DNA of 64,000 bases from Bacillota bacterium. GTDB taxonomy: Bacteria; Bacillota; JADQBR01. The translations under genes and the position numbers were made by a program. A model generated the notes under the pieces. That model was not told where the DNA came from. It searched no databases and saw only the letters and a program-made list of their open reading frames with translations. Numbering within the stretch: the first letter of the stretch is position 1; every line of letters begins with the position of its first letter. The DNA lies in assembly GCA_016278515.1 (NCBI GenBank), contig JADQBR010000067.1, positions 90,012 through 154,011 of the forward strand. The letters are read 5' to 3'. This document shows, piece by piece, positions 55,934 to 64,000 of the stretch.

Positions 55934-58135
55934 TTATATCATAGGATCCATAGTTAATGCAGGATGACCCTTTTCTTCCAAAAATGATAGGATTTCCTCT
56001 GCACTGGTTCCTACGGTTTCGTCAGCAATCTTATCAATCAAATCTTCTCCCAAGCCTTCTTCTTTACTGCGCTCTATAAAATCTTCGCGCAAGAATTCTT
56101 TTAGTTCCTTAGGCATCCAGACGATACGTCCGATACCACCGTCTGCCGGAATAAATTTCTTACTATTGATGTAGGTACGTCCAATACCCATGAAACCCGG
56201 GGTTTGGAGACCGCCGCCTACAGTACCTGCTAGTGTAGAGAAGGTCATACCACAAGGAGTCATTCCGCCATGCTCACGGGTGGTAATCATAAGACCGTTA
56301 GCTTCCGGCACAATAGCCATAATGGCTTCAAAACAACCGCAGGAAGTCATCGGTCTATCCATCATGGAATAAATATTCACTTCGTCCAAATTGCGGTTTG
56401 ACTCTTTGTAAACATATTGGTTCACTGCATTCCACATACCCTTTACATCATCTAATGCAGAACCCTTTTCAATAGGTTGGTTAGGTCCGGTGTTGTCAAT
56501 TTCAAAACCGGCCTTTGCATCCAACCAACTAACAGCACCACAGAGTCCTACTCTTTCAGGAGTTACGATACATACGTGGTTCGGAGCAAAGGATTTACAA
56601 AGAATACAGCTATAGAAAGTTTCTACATTCTCATCGGTTAAGCCTCTCAAGCGCTCATCCCTTTTGAGGTAAACCTCTTTTGCTATCTTAATATTTTCTT
56701 CAACTTGTGCTTCGTCGGTATAAATAGTTACCTGAACACGGTCAACGATAGCAGGGAATTCTTCCTTCATCTTAGCTATCAGAATTTCACCATAATGTTC
56801 AAATTTAAAGCCTTTTGCCACAGCTTCCTTACTGATACGCAGCCAGTTAATGGCACGCTGTCCTGTATGCCATAAACCTTCACCGTAGTTAATGAAGTCG
56901 TGAATACGACGTTCCAGCACACCTTCAAAGTCGTCCTGCATCTTACGGCCGTAAATGCTAACCATAATACCTAACGGCAGACGTGCACCTTCTTCAAGAT
57001 CGTCAATGTTAGGTCCTATAACCTCAATCTTGCCGTCTTCAATTTCATCAGGGCCTACGGAACGGGCCAATTCAAATGCAGTAGTACGACTGCCGCCCAT
57101 TTCTACATACATGTCGCCCTTACGGATGGTCTCACCCTCAAAAGCAGGGCCTATAGTAATGGGAACGTCTATTTGAATGTTAGTAATCTTAATTCCGCGC
57201 AATTCCATAGCGGTTTGAACTATCTTGTCATAGTCTGGTTCAGAAATAAACCAGTCTTTAATCTGCTGATCTTCATCCAGTTCCTGGTCAGTAATAACTG
57301 GGAAGCCTAAAAAGATACCACCCATTGCAGCAGCAGTTTTAACCATGTCATGCTCACCTAAATAAAGAATGAATGCACGTACCCGGCGCTGCTGATAATC
57401 GCGGTGTTTTTCCCTCTTACCAGGAGCAATACCGCCGAACATCATCCCTGCGCGCAGAGCGTAGTTGCCGGCGTGCACTACCTGAGTGAAATTACCCAAT
57501 GGGAAAGCAATGTAATCAATACCAAGCTTCAAGCCTTCATCCATTAACTGTTCGATAACTTCGTCGGATAAAAACAGCATCATGCCTTTACTCATTAAGT
57601 CTTGAACGACCTTAGCTAACTTCTTGCTATCCTTAGCACGGCCTAAAATCACTGCCTCGCCGGGAATAGTCCAGTCAACCATCTTAATACCGTACTTACG
57701 CACCACCGGGTCACCAATAAAACCAGTCCATGGTGCTGGCATTAGCGGTTTGCCTTCTTCATACTTCAGGTAGCGTAATGCCTCAATTATTTCGGCAGCG
57801 TACCAGGTGGATTCACCCCATAGACGAGCGTTTTCAAAAGTTTTCGCCTCATTAATCTGAGAACGCATTCTATTGAGAATAGGTGGTAAATCCCCCAACT
57901 TTGTTACTTCCTCACCACTCAAACAGCGGATAACAGGAAGTGAATAAGCTGTATCCGGGTAAGCAACCGGATGATCCGGTCCGTACTTGCGGATTGCTTG
58001 GTTTAAAAGGATTTCGGCATAACTAGTTGCTGTAATAGCGCCATTATATGCTTCCCGGAATAATTTCTTAGGTTCTTTGCCGGGTTCTATCGCACCTTCA
58101 TAAATGGCATCGAACTTCAATGCCTCTTGAGTCAT
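55934..58135 (-). CDS. acsB: Acetyl-CoA synthase (CODH/ACS beta)
   Basis: 733 residues, the full bacterial length. Three domains are visible; the A-cluster ligands lie in CILCKSFAPNHVCIV and VGLCGAVSW near residues 510-535 and the CGC motif SCGCFEA near 600. It condenses the methyl group, CO and CoA to acetyl-CoA, or the reverse. AAAGGAGG lies upstream of the ATG. A hairpin separates it from cooS. Residues for the distal nickel (Cys-Gly-Cys) are intact, so the enzyme should be active. Confidence 0.96.
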   Translation of the reverse strand: MTQEALKFDAIYEGAIEPGKEPKKLFREAYNGAITATSYAEILLNQAIRKYGPDHPVAYPDTAYSLPVIRCLSGEEVTKLGDLPPILNRMRSQINEAKTFENARLWGESTWYAAEIIEALRYLKYEEGKPLMPAPWTGFIGDPVVRKYGIKMVDWTIPGEAVILGRAKDSKKLAKVVQDLMSKGMMLFLSDEVIEQLMDEGLKLGIDYIAFPLGNFTQVVHAGNYALRAGMMFGGIAPGKREKHRDYQQRRVRAFILYLGEHDMVKTAAAMGGIFLGFPVITDQELDEDQQIKDWFISEPDYDKIVQTAMELRGIKITNIQIDVPITIGPAFEGETIRKGDMYVEMGGSRTTAFELARSVGPDEIEDGKIEVIGPNIDDLEEGARLPLGIMVSIYGRKMQDDFEGVLERRIHDFINYGEGLWHTGQRAINWLRISKEAVAKGFKFEHYGEILIAKMKEEFPAIVDRVQVTIYTDEAQVEENIKIAKEVYLKRDERLRGLTDENVETFYSCILCKSFAPNHVCIVTPERVGLCGAVSWLDAKAGFEIDNTGPNQPIEKGSALDDVKGMWNAVNQYVYKESNRNLDEVNIYSMMDRPMTSCGCFEAIMAIVPEANGLMITTREHGGMTPCGMTFSTLAGTVGGGLQTPGFMGIGRTYINSKKFIPADGGIGRIVWMPKELKEFLREDFIERSKEEGLGEDLIDKIADETVGTSAEEILSFLEEKGHPALTMDPMI

Positions 58136-58166
58136 TCTAGTTCCTCCTTTCGGTTTTCAACTAAAC

Positions 58167-58186
58167 CCCAAGGATCTATCCTTGGG
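58167..58186 (-). other. Intercistronic hairpin between cooS and acsB
   Basis: Perfect 8-base arms CCCAAGGA/TCCTTGGG with a 4-base loop, ten bases after the cooS stop and before the acsB ribosome site. No T-run; likely a processing or stability element. Confidence 0.65.
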
Positions 58187-58196
58187 CCAATTTATC

Positions 58197-60215
58197 TTAA
58201 TAGTTCTGGCAAAGCGAAGTATCTTCTCTTTCAGCAGTTCGCTTATGGATACCCATCTTCCAATTACGATATTCAAGTGCGCTGAGTATCTTTTTAGAAG
58301 CTTCTGCAGCATCCATTTCGAGGATAAAGTGCCCACCATATACGTCGCCGGCTATTTGAGTAACGATACTGTACATTAAATCACTGCCTTCAACCGGAGG
58401 CATAGTACCAACATGTGTCGGTACACCCATAGCCAAGAACCAAGTACCAATAGCGGCGGCCTTACCACTCATAGCCTCAGGAGCAGATGCTACGAACGGA
58501 ACCTTAGGAGTATCAACGCCATACTCTTTAGCCATATCCATTAATAAATCTATACTTCTGCTGTTGTCCACGCAGGACCCCATATGGAATATAGGTGGAA
58601 CCTGAGCAACTAAATCAGCCTTTTCGGTAATTCTAGCCAAGAATTTCTTGAGGCCCTCGCCGGCATATTTTTCCACAGCATCAGGATCCATTAAGCCATG
58701 CTTAGCGTAAGCCTGCGCCGAGCAACCAGTAGCAACCACGAATACATCGTTTTTAAGCATTTCTTTTGCAATTTCAATATGGTTCTTATCTTGGAAGCCT
58801 TTTAGATTATTACATCCGGCAAATGTTATTACACCCTTTAATTCACCGGAATCAATGGCGTCCGTAAGAACTTTGACCGGGTTATCGGGGTTAATAGTCT
58901 TAAATAGATCGTAAATACTTTCCAGACTCCACCCAGCCACAACTCTATTTTTAATCTGAGGAATATGAACCTGACCATCTTCGCGGTTCTTATATGCTTC
59001 AATAGCAATGCGAATAACTTTCTTCGCATCCTCAAGAGCAGTTTCAACTTTAAAGTCTACATGTTGAGTGCCTGGAATCTTAACAATAGGAGACGTAGTA
59101 ACAAGTTCTGTATGGAAACACTCAGCAACGTTTGCAAGACTTGGCATAATACACTGAACGTCAACTACCATTGCATCAACGGCACCTGTTACCAACGCTA
59201 ATTCAGAAGAAGCATATGAAGTTACCAGCGGCACACCGCGGCGCATTAACACTTCGTTACCAGTACAGCAAATACCAACTAAGTTGATGCCTTCAGCACC
59301 AACAGCCTTAGCTTCAGCATTAAGTGCTTCCGCTGCATCCACAATCTTCTCACTTAAAAGTGGGTTATGACCGTGAACGGCAATATTAACCTTCTTAGCA
59401 TCTAATGTTCCCATGTTAGCCTCTGTTTGAACGGGCTCGGGAGTACCAAATAATACATCGGATAAATCAGTGGCAATATGCATGCCGGTATAATCGCAAA
59501 GAGCGACTCGTACTGCTCCAAAAGTTAAGTTAACCGGGTCATTATCATTACCTACGTGGGCCTGAGCAAGCAGGTCACTGATATTACCCAAAATACCGTT
59601 TACCATAACGTTACAATCTAGGAACTTCTCTACGCGGTCCTCAATAACGGTTGTAGTTAGCCAAGTTGAATTACCTTTTCCCGGCAAACGAGAAAAGTCT
59701 TCTAGTGCCATCATTGCAAGCTCATTAGCAATCTTAACGTCTTTCTTGCCTTCAGTCTCTAGTCCTACTCGCTTGGCAACCTTCTTGAGCTTTACAGCAT
59801 CTTTAATCTGATAATCCGGTGCTTTACCCTCGGATAGATCTAATAAAGCGTCTGCAATGTGACGAGCGTGTTCAGAGTGGGATGCAGCACCTGTCAAAAT
59901 TAACGTACCAACACTTCGTGCTACAATTGTCCATGCGGAAGCACCGCAAGCACCCCGGGACGCAGGACCTTCATCTGATTTAATACGGCATGGTCCCATA
60001 AAACAAAAGCGACAGCAAACTCCTTCATACCCAAACTTACACTGAGGCTGTTGAGCCATAAAACGATCAAACGCCGTAATGACATTTTTCTCTTTGGCTA
60101 CATCCAACATTTCCAGCGCCGCCGGGTCTATAGTACGTTCGCGAGTTTTCTTTTCTTCAACCCGCGGTGCATCTGACGGCCTGCTGGTGTGATTAGGATC
60201 TCTAAATCTTGGCAT
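58197..60215 (-). CDS. cooS: Anaerobic carbon monoxide dehydrogenase catalytic subunit
   Basis: 672 residues, the Ni-Fe-S CODH partner of acetyl-CoA synthase (AcsA/CooS). The N-terminal cysteines CKFGYEGVCCRFCFMGPC (about residues 55-72) hold the B and D clusters. The C-cluster region is seen as GICCTGNE, GCNNLKG, TGCSAQAYAKHG and GSCVDNSR. It interconverts CO2 and CO, with CO passed to AcsB. It follows cooC after about 65 bases. The size and motif set are complete. Confidence 0.96.
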   Translation of the reverse strand: MPRFRDPNHTSRPSDAPRVEEKKTRERTIDPAALEMLDVAKEKNVITAFDRFMAQQPQCKFGYEGVCCRFCFMGPCRIKSDEGPASRGACGASAWTIVARSVGTLILTGAASHSEHARHIADALLDLSEGKAPDYQIKDAVKLKKVAKRVGLETEGKKDVKIANELAMMALEDFSRLPGKGNSTWLTTTVIEDRVEKFLDCNVMVNGILGNISDLLAQAHVGNDNDPVNLTFGAVRVALCDYTGMHIATDLSDVLFGTPEPVQTEANMGTLDAKKVNIAVHGHNPLLSEKIVDAAEALNAEAKAVGAEGINLVGICCTGNEVLMRRGVPLVTSYASSELALVTGAVDAMVVDVQCIMPSLANVAECFHTELVTTSPIVKIPGTQHVDFKVETALEDAKKVIRIAIEAYKNREDGQVHIPQIKNRVVAGWSLESIYDLFKTINPDNPVKVLTDAIDSGELKGVITFAGCNNLKGFQDKNHIEIAKEMLKNDVFVVATGCSAQAYAKHGLMDPDAVEKYAGEGLKKFLARITEKADLVAQVPPIFHMGSCVDNSRSIDLLMDMAKEYGVDTPKVPFVASAPEAMSGKAAAIGTWFLAMGVPTHVGTMPPVEGSDLMYSIVTQIAGDVYGGHFILEMDAAEASKKILSALEYRNWKMGIHKRTAEREDTSLCQNY

Positions 60216-60281
60216 ACTCTTTTTAACCTCCTTAAATAAATTTAAACAACATGAGAGTCAACCATTAATTAGTTTTTTACG

Positions 60282-61046
60282 CTATTTTTCACCTACCCTC
60301 TCTAATATTTGATTGCCTATAACTGAAATACTATGATTTAAAGTTTTAGGCTCTGGGACTTCTAGTCCCATGGCCTTGTCTAAGATAGCTTCGTTAAACT
60401 CAATAACACCTATAATATCCTCTTTTGAGAAATGGTTATAAAGAAATTCTTTTTCTTTATCGTTTCTAATCTTATTTCCAATAATCTTTACATTGGAAAC
60501 TCCCAGTTCAGCCGCAAGGCCCTGCACAACTTTTGATGTCTGCACACTGACTTTGCTAGGTTCAGTCACTACCAGCATTAAATCCACACCTTTGGCCGTA
60601 CCCCTTGTAAGATGCTCGATACCAGCACCCATATCCATCAGTACTGCTTCATTACGCTTTAAAAACAGGGATCCAACCATGGCATTGAGCACGGAATTTT
60701 CACGACAGTAGCAGGAAGATCCACCCTGTTTAACGGCACCCATTTTAAGAAAATGGATATTGCCGTGCTTTACAATGTACTCATCCAGCAAATCCTCCAC
60801 ATCAGGATTCAAACTAAAGAAGGCGCCTTTTCCTCCTGTTTTATTCGCGATAATTTCCCGCATGTCTACAATAGGTTGCTGGGCAGCCAGTTCTTCCTCC
60901 GGCAGTCCCAAGACAGTACCTAAGCTGACATCCGGGTCAGCATCTACTGCATATACATGATAGCCCTTGTCCGCAAGAAATTCAACCAAACCGGCAGAAA
61001 TTGTTGTCTTTCCGACACCACCCTTACCGGAAACCGCAATCTTCAT
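60282..61046 (-). CDS. cooC: CooC-type CODH nickel-insertion ATPase
   Basis: 254 residues, first gene of the operon. The deviant Walker A motif GKGGVGKTT starts at residue 8, CYCREN near 112 carries the C-x-C nickel motif, and MDMGAGIEH near 137 is Walker B. The C-terminal half has the switch and dimer regions of MinD-type ATPases. GAGGTGG lies upstream of its ATG. It matures the nickel site of CO dehydrogenase. Confidence 0.93.
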   Translation of the reverse strand: MKIAVSGKGGVGKTTISAGLVEFLADKGYHVYAVDADPDVSLGTVLGLPEEELAAQQPIVDMREIIANKTGGKGAFFSLNPDVEDLLDEYIVKHGNIHFLKMGAVKQGGSSCYCRENSVLNAMVGSLFLKRNEAVLMDMGAGIEHLTRGTAKGVDLMLVVTEPSKVSVQTSKVVQGLAAELGVSNVKIIGNKIRNDKEKEFLYNHFSKEDIIGVIEFNEAILDKAMGLEVPEPKTLNHSISVIGNQILERVGEK

Positions 61047-61373
61047 TTAGAACCACCTCTTTTCTATCAAATTATAGTTCTACCTGCATTTAATTAAAAT
61101 AGATCTTGGTTGGTTACTGAAAACCTTTATCACCAAAAATTAACAGATGCAAAATTATAGCCAACTTTCATACTATTCATTGTTATTTTATTAAAATTCT
61201 ACGAAATTTTCTTATACTCCTGCTATGTGAATAAAATATCTAGCAGTTTTTACTGAACATCCTGGATTTTCTACCACTCACGATCATTTAACTACCAACT
61301 AGCAGACGTCTGTACAATATCACGCATTATTTATACGCATAAATTTGCCAATTATTACTTGTGCAAAAGCGCA

Positions 61374-61407
61374 CAAAAAAAGAAAACCATTCATCTGAAA
61401 GTTTTCT
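61374..61407 (-). terminator. Terminator-like hairpin upstream of cooC
   Basis: AGAAAAC (61381-61387) pairs with GTTTTCT (61401-61407), followed on the minus strand by seven T. It either ends read-through from ubiB or attenuates an upstream-started operon transcript. Confidence 0.6.
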
Positions 61408-61507
61408 GATACTTATTCACTTCTCCTAAGTGCTTTAACATGGTCATCCCACCTACTCAAGGAAGTAAACTTATTTCCCTATAAAAAGTTTCTGCGAAAA
61501 ATATTGC

Positions 61508-61540
61508 AAAATACAGCGTAAAAAAGCCTACGTTGTATTT
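61508..61540. terminator. Hairpin with T-runs, possible bidirectional terminator
   Basis: About 12-base arms (61508-61520 and 61529-61540, one mismatch or wobble) around an A-rich loop. T-rich sequence follows on both strands. It could end the ubiB transcript. Confidence 0.5.
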
Positions 61541-61707
61541 TTCTAGATATCTATCAGTTATCCTTCTTTGGAAAAACAATTTTTAAATAGACTAAGTCAT
61601 AAACAGATTCTTCAACGGTTACTATGGTTTCCGGTGCGTAATAAACATTACTGTAAACACTATTTGTTTCATCGTGATTTCTGCTATGACAGCTCAGTAA
61701 ACAGTAA

Positions 61708-61748
61708 CCCCCTTCACTTTGGGCCTAAAATACGGCCCCCCCTCACTT
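61708..61748. repeat. Direct repeats resembling an insertion-sequence end
   Basis: CCCCCTTCACTT (61708-61719) and CCCCCCTCACTT (61737-61748) are 29 bases apart, with a small GGGCC/GGCCC stem between. The pattern of C-runs beside TCACTTAC recalls IS21-like termini, but no transposase or second end is seen. Confidence 0.3.
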
Positions 61749-61838
61749 ACACCATTATACACGACTTCTGAAACAGTACCAGCAGGAAATCCTACCAGAT
61801 GTTCCAAATTGGGGTATTCCGCCGAATTTCATCGCCAT

Positions 61839-63509
61839 TCAAAACCGACCACTGCGAAAGATGGTGTAGATTAGCCACATTCCCATGATTACCGCAATGA
61901 GAAAACCGACTTCTGCCACTGGGTATCGCCAGAGGATGGACTGCTCCGTGTTTTGCGCAATGAGGGAAGAACCAACTATGACACTGGCGATGATAATGCT
62001 CATTGAAAGACGATTACTGATCAAATTTAACAAATTAAAAAAATTTTTGAAGTTCTCATGTTCCAGTTGAATTCTTAACTTTCCTTCTTCTAAAAGACTG
62101 ATGACGTTTTCAGCCCTGGAGGGTAAATCACTTAACAAGCTCCCTATTTCCCAAGCATATTCACTGACACCTTGGCCCAGTTTACTAGGCGAAAAGCGTT
62201 GGCGAAGAATTTTCTTGCCGTAAGGTTCAGCAATGTCTACGACACTTAATTTAGGATCCAATTCCTGCACCAAAGCTTCCAAGGTCATTAAAGACTTTAT
62301 CAGCAGCGTGATTTCCGGTGATACCCGAATCCTATATTTATAAGACAACTGCAACATCTCGTTCAGTGCCTCACCAACTTTAATTTCACTCATAGGCATC
62401 CCGTAATACTTTCCTTTGATGCGGGCAACATCTTTTTTTAAGGCCTGCATGTTCACATGTCTCTCAATTGCGCCCAGTTTTAACATACTGCGTACAATAC
62501 CATTGACGCTTTGACTGATTAAAGCTAAAATCAGGTCGGAGAATCGTTCCCTCAGCCAATCGTCAATTCTGCCTACTTGACCAAAATCCAAAAATGCGAC
62601 TTGATCCGACGACAATACAGTTAGGTTACCGGGGTGGGGATCACCGTGGAAAAAGCCTTCTTCAAATGCCTGTTTCAACATGGCATTAACAACTATTTTT
62701 GCTATTTTACGTTTATCCACCCCTGCGTTATCTAAGGCGGTATGGTTTGATATTTTAATACCCTCTACAAATTCCAGAACCAATACTCTTCTGCTGGTAA
62801 ATTCCCAATAAACTCCCGGGATAATAACTCCGTCATCATTTACAAACATGCTGGCGATACGCTCGGCATTTCTGCCCTCTGCCATATAGTCCAATTCATT
62901 TCTGACAGACTGGGCGAATTCCTCTACAATATCCACCGGGCGGTAATGCTTACCGGTAGCAGTACGGTTTTCTACAAAACGTGCTATGTTGAACAGTATC
63001 TCCAGGTCGGTTTCAATCTTTTCCTTTATTCCCGGTCGCTGTATCTTTACTACCACCTGCTCGCCACTTTTGAGAGTAGCTTGATGAACCTGTCCAATAG
63101 ATGCTGATGCCAAAGGCTTTTTATTAAAGGTAGCAAATAAATTTTCGATAGTTTTAGTGAATTCAACTTCAATAACCTCTTCTACTTGTTCAAAAGGAAA
63201 CGGCGGTACTTCGTCCTGCAGTTTACTAAGTTGTTCAATGTATTCTTCAGGCAGTAAATCCTTCCTAATACTCATGATCTGACCTAATTTAACAAAGGAA
63301 GGCCCTAATTCCTCCAAAACATGCAAAATACGCTCAGGAGCACCCCATCTTTCTTTGCTGGCTCGCCGCTGGCTTTGTTTTGGCAGGTACTGAATTAAGC
63401 CAGTTTGATCCAAAATATAACCGAAACCATGCTTTGCCAATATATTCGCTATTTCCCGATAGCGCCGCAGGTGGCGCGGTCCTCTCCTAAATGGAGCCAT
63501 TAATTTCAC
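61839..63509 (-). CDS. ubiB: UbiB/AarF (ABC1) family atypical kinase
   Basis: 556 residues. The ABC1 kinase-like core shows KLGQIMSIRKDLLPEEYI near residue 74, the Ala-rich nucleotide loop ASASIGQVHQA near 138, VVKIQRPG (lysine), the EFVEGIK hinge, and HGDPHPGNL with DFGQVG (about 298-325). Two C-terminal membrane helices (near 505-550) anchor it. In other bacteria such proteins support quinone synthesis or lipid metabolism; the substrate here is unknown, and no quinone gene is near. It is followed upstream by a phasin-like gene in the same direction, a frequent pairing. Confidence 0.92.
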   Translation of the reverse strand: MKLMAPFRRGPRHLRRYREIANILAKHGFGYILDQTGLIQYLPKQSQRRASKERWGAPERILHVLEELGPSFVKLGQIMSIRKDLLPEEYIEQLSKLQDEVPPFPFEQVEEVIEVEFTKTIENLFATFNKKPLASASIGQVHQATLKSGEQVVVKIQRPGIKEKIETDLEILFNIARFVENRTATGKHYRPVDIVEEFAQSVRNELDYMAEGRNAERIASMFVNDDGVIIPGVYWEFTSRRVLVLEFVEGIKISNHTALDNAGVDKRKIAKIVVNAMLKQAFEEGFFHGDPHPGNLTVLSSDQVAFLDFGQVGRIDDWLRERFSDLILALISQSVNGIVRSMLKLGAIERHVNMQALKKDVARIKGKYYGMPMSEIKVGEALNEMLQLSYKYRIRVSPEITLLIKSLMTLEALVQELDPKLSVVDIAEPYGKKILRQRFSPSKLGQGVSEYAWEIGSLLSDLPSRAENVISLLEEGKLRIQLEHENFKNFFNLLNLISNRLSMSIIIASVIVGSSLIAQNTEQSILWRYPVAEVGFLIAVIMGMWLIYTIFRSGRF

Positions 63510-63567
63510 CTCTATACCAAAGAGCCTGTGGAATAACCACAGGCTTTTAACAAATACTATTGTACGT

Positions 63568-63870
63568 CTATTTCATTATTTCCAACTGCTGTTCCAACTT
63601 TTGAACCCTTTCTTCCAACTGCTTAAACTTTTCCTGACTGACAAAGCCAATTTCCTCTCGCATTTGTTTAACTTCCTGTTTGACAGTGGTGGTCAAATTA
63701 AGTCGTTCTTCTTCACCTTTTTTTACCAACTGATCAGCTAAGCCTTTGGCTTCATCTGAATTAATTTCTCCCTTTTTCACCGCTTCCTGCACCAGTTGCT
63801 CTGCCTTTTCACGAGTCATGGAAATAGCGCCGATACCAAAATGTAAACTTTTTCGTAATAAGTCTAGCAT
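63568..63870 (-). CDS. Phasin-like coiled-coil protein
   Basis: 100 residues from the ATG at 63870, with GGAGG 7 bases upstream. It is highly charged and helical; MTREKAEQLVQEAVKKGEINSDEAKGLADQLV in the middle and a C-terminal coiled coil (KLEERVQKLEQQLEIMK) match the polyhydroxyalkanoate-granule regulator/phasin-like family. This gene is commonly found beside ubiB-type kinases. Its exact role is unclear. The reading frame stays open upstream to the window edge, so a longer or fused protein is possible. Confidence 0.75.
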   Translation of the reverse strand: MLDLLRKSLHFGIGAISMTREKAEQLVQEAVKKGEINSDEAKGLADQLVKKGEEERLNLTTTVKQEVKQMREEIGFVSQEKFKQLEERVQKLEQQLEIMK

Positions 63871-64000
63871 TACCTTACCTCCAAATAATTTAATTGGATT
63901 GCTCGATAGACCGATGATAGAAAATTCAACTTGAGAACCGTTAGGAAAACTCTTAGCAACTTGTTGCTCTAGAGTTTTGGATATGCCCCTTGCGAGTATA
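63871..64000 (-). other. Open frame upstream of the phasin-like gene, possible end of a DUF2993-like gene or fusion
   Basis: The minus-strand frame of the phasin-like gene has no stop from 63870 to the window edge. The implied peptide includes LARGISKTLEQQVAKSF and VEFSIIGLSSNPIKLFGG, which resemble the start of LmeA/DUF2993 lipid-binding proteins. It may be a truncated or fused neighbour; the window edge prevents a decision. Confidence 0.35.

Larger units (their letters stand above)
61047..61838. other. Gene-free stretch upstream of the Wood-Ljungdahl operon
   Basis: About 790 bases with no convincing gene. It holds a minus-strand terminator-like hairpin (61374-61407), a longer hairpin (61508-61540), and a pair of direct repeats with C-runs near 61708-61748 that resemble an insertion-sequence end. 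The operon promoter must lie within about 61047-61370, but I could not fix a convincing -35/-10 pair. A 67-residue plus-strand frame (61568-61771) has no site or family and is not taken as a gene. Confidence 0.6.

Noticed and set aside
61568..61771. 67-residue plus-strand frame in the gap upstream of cooC
   Set aside because: No ribosome site, no recognisable family, odd composition, and it crosses the repeat pair.

Overview
The window looks like a chromosomal segment of a strictly anaerobic, moderately AT-rich Clostridia-type Firmicute, resembling Peptococcaceae, Desulfitibacter or Dethiobacter-like acetogens and syntrophs. This rests on strong AGGAGG-type ribosome binding sites, TTGACA/TATAAT promoters, a T-box leader, a DnaD-type replication protein, and a complete carbonyl branch of the Wood-Ljungdahl pathway next to a complete methylmalonyl-CoA pathway. 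The species cannot be named from the sequence alone. Nearly everything is on the minus strand. The exceptions are one tRNA and three plus-strand proteins.

Layout. 1-1940: the 5' part of a DinG-type helicase that runs off the left edge. 2.0-15.0 kb: a methylmalonyl-CoA (propionate) cluster. In transcription order it holds a sigma-54 activator with a Rossmann sensor domain, sucC, sucD, both mutase subunits, the epimerase, a Na+-pumping decarboxylase (alpha, gamma, biotin carrier, beta), two-subunit fumarase and malic enzyme. 15.0-18.0 kb: adenosylhomocysteinase, a NERD-domain membrane protein and a DUF3786 protein. 18.1-20.6 kb: ablA-ablB for the osmolyte N-epsilon-acetyl-beta-lysine, behind a leader that folds like a riboswitch with a terminator. 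20.6-31.5 kb: tRNA-Arg(CCG), a PH-domain protein, pduL, a sirtuin, a class A penicillin-binding protein, feoAB with a tiny zinc-ribbon gene, an SLH-domain amidase, and a DnaD plus DnaB-like replication pair. 31.6-41.5 kb: an unknown plus-strand gene, trkH-trkA, a P-loop/Asp23-like protein behind a structured leader, a DUF4015 protein, a beta-CASP nuclease, and an Lrp regulator plus aminotransferase behind a T-box. 41.6-61.0 kb: one long Wood-Ljungdahl operon, cooC-cooS-acsB-acsC-acsV-cooC2-acsD-acsE-hdrC-hdrB-hdrA-mvhD-metV-metF. 61.8-64.0 kb: a UbiB/AarF kinase and a phasin-like protein.

How the genes fit together. The first cluster links propionyl-CoA to malate and pyruvate through succinate, and couples methylmalonyl-CoA decarboxylation or carboxylation to a Na+ gradient. 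The last operon makes or cleaves acetyl-CoA, carries the methyl group through the corrinoid protein, and reduces methylene-THF with a MetVF-Hdr-MvhD complex. In that complex HdrA is an unusually large fusion of two HdrA modules and a GltD-like NAD(P)H module. Together they suit propionate or acetate metabolism near the thermodynamic limit. The Na+ pump, Trk K+ uptake and N-acetyl-beta-lysine synthesis suggest a saline or alkaline habitat (inference).

The most interesting items are the ablAB leader RNA, the 1489-residue HdrA fusion, the NAD-type sensor on the propionate regulator, a terminator hairpin that also hides a ribosome binding site, and the structured leader before the P-loop/Asp23 gene. 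No CRISPR array, rRNA or intact insertion sequence was seen.
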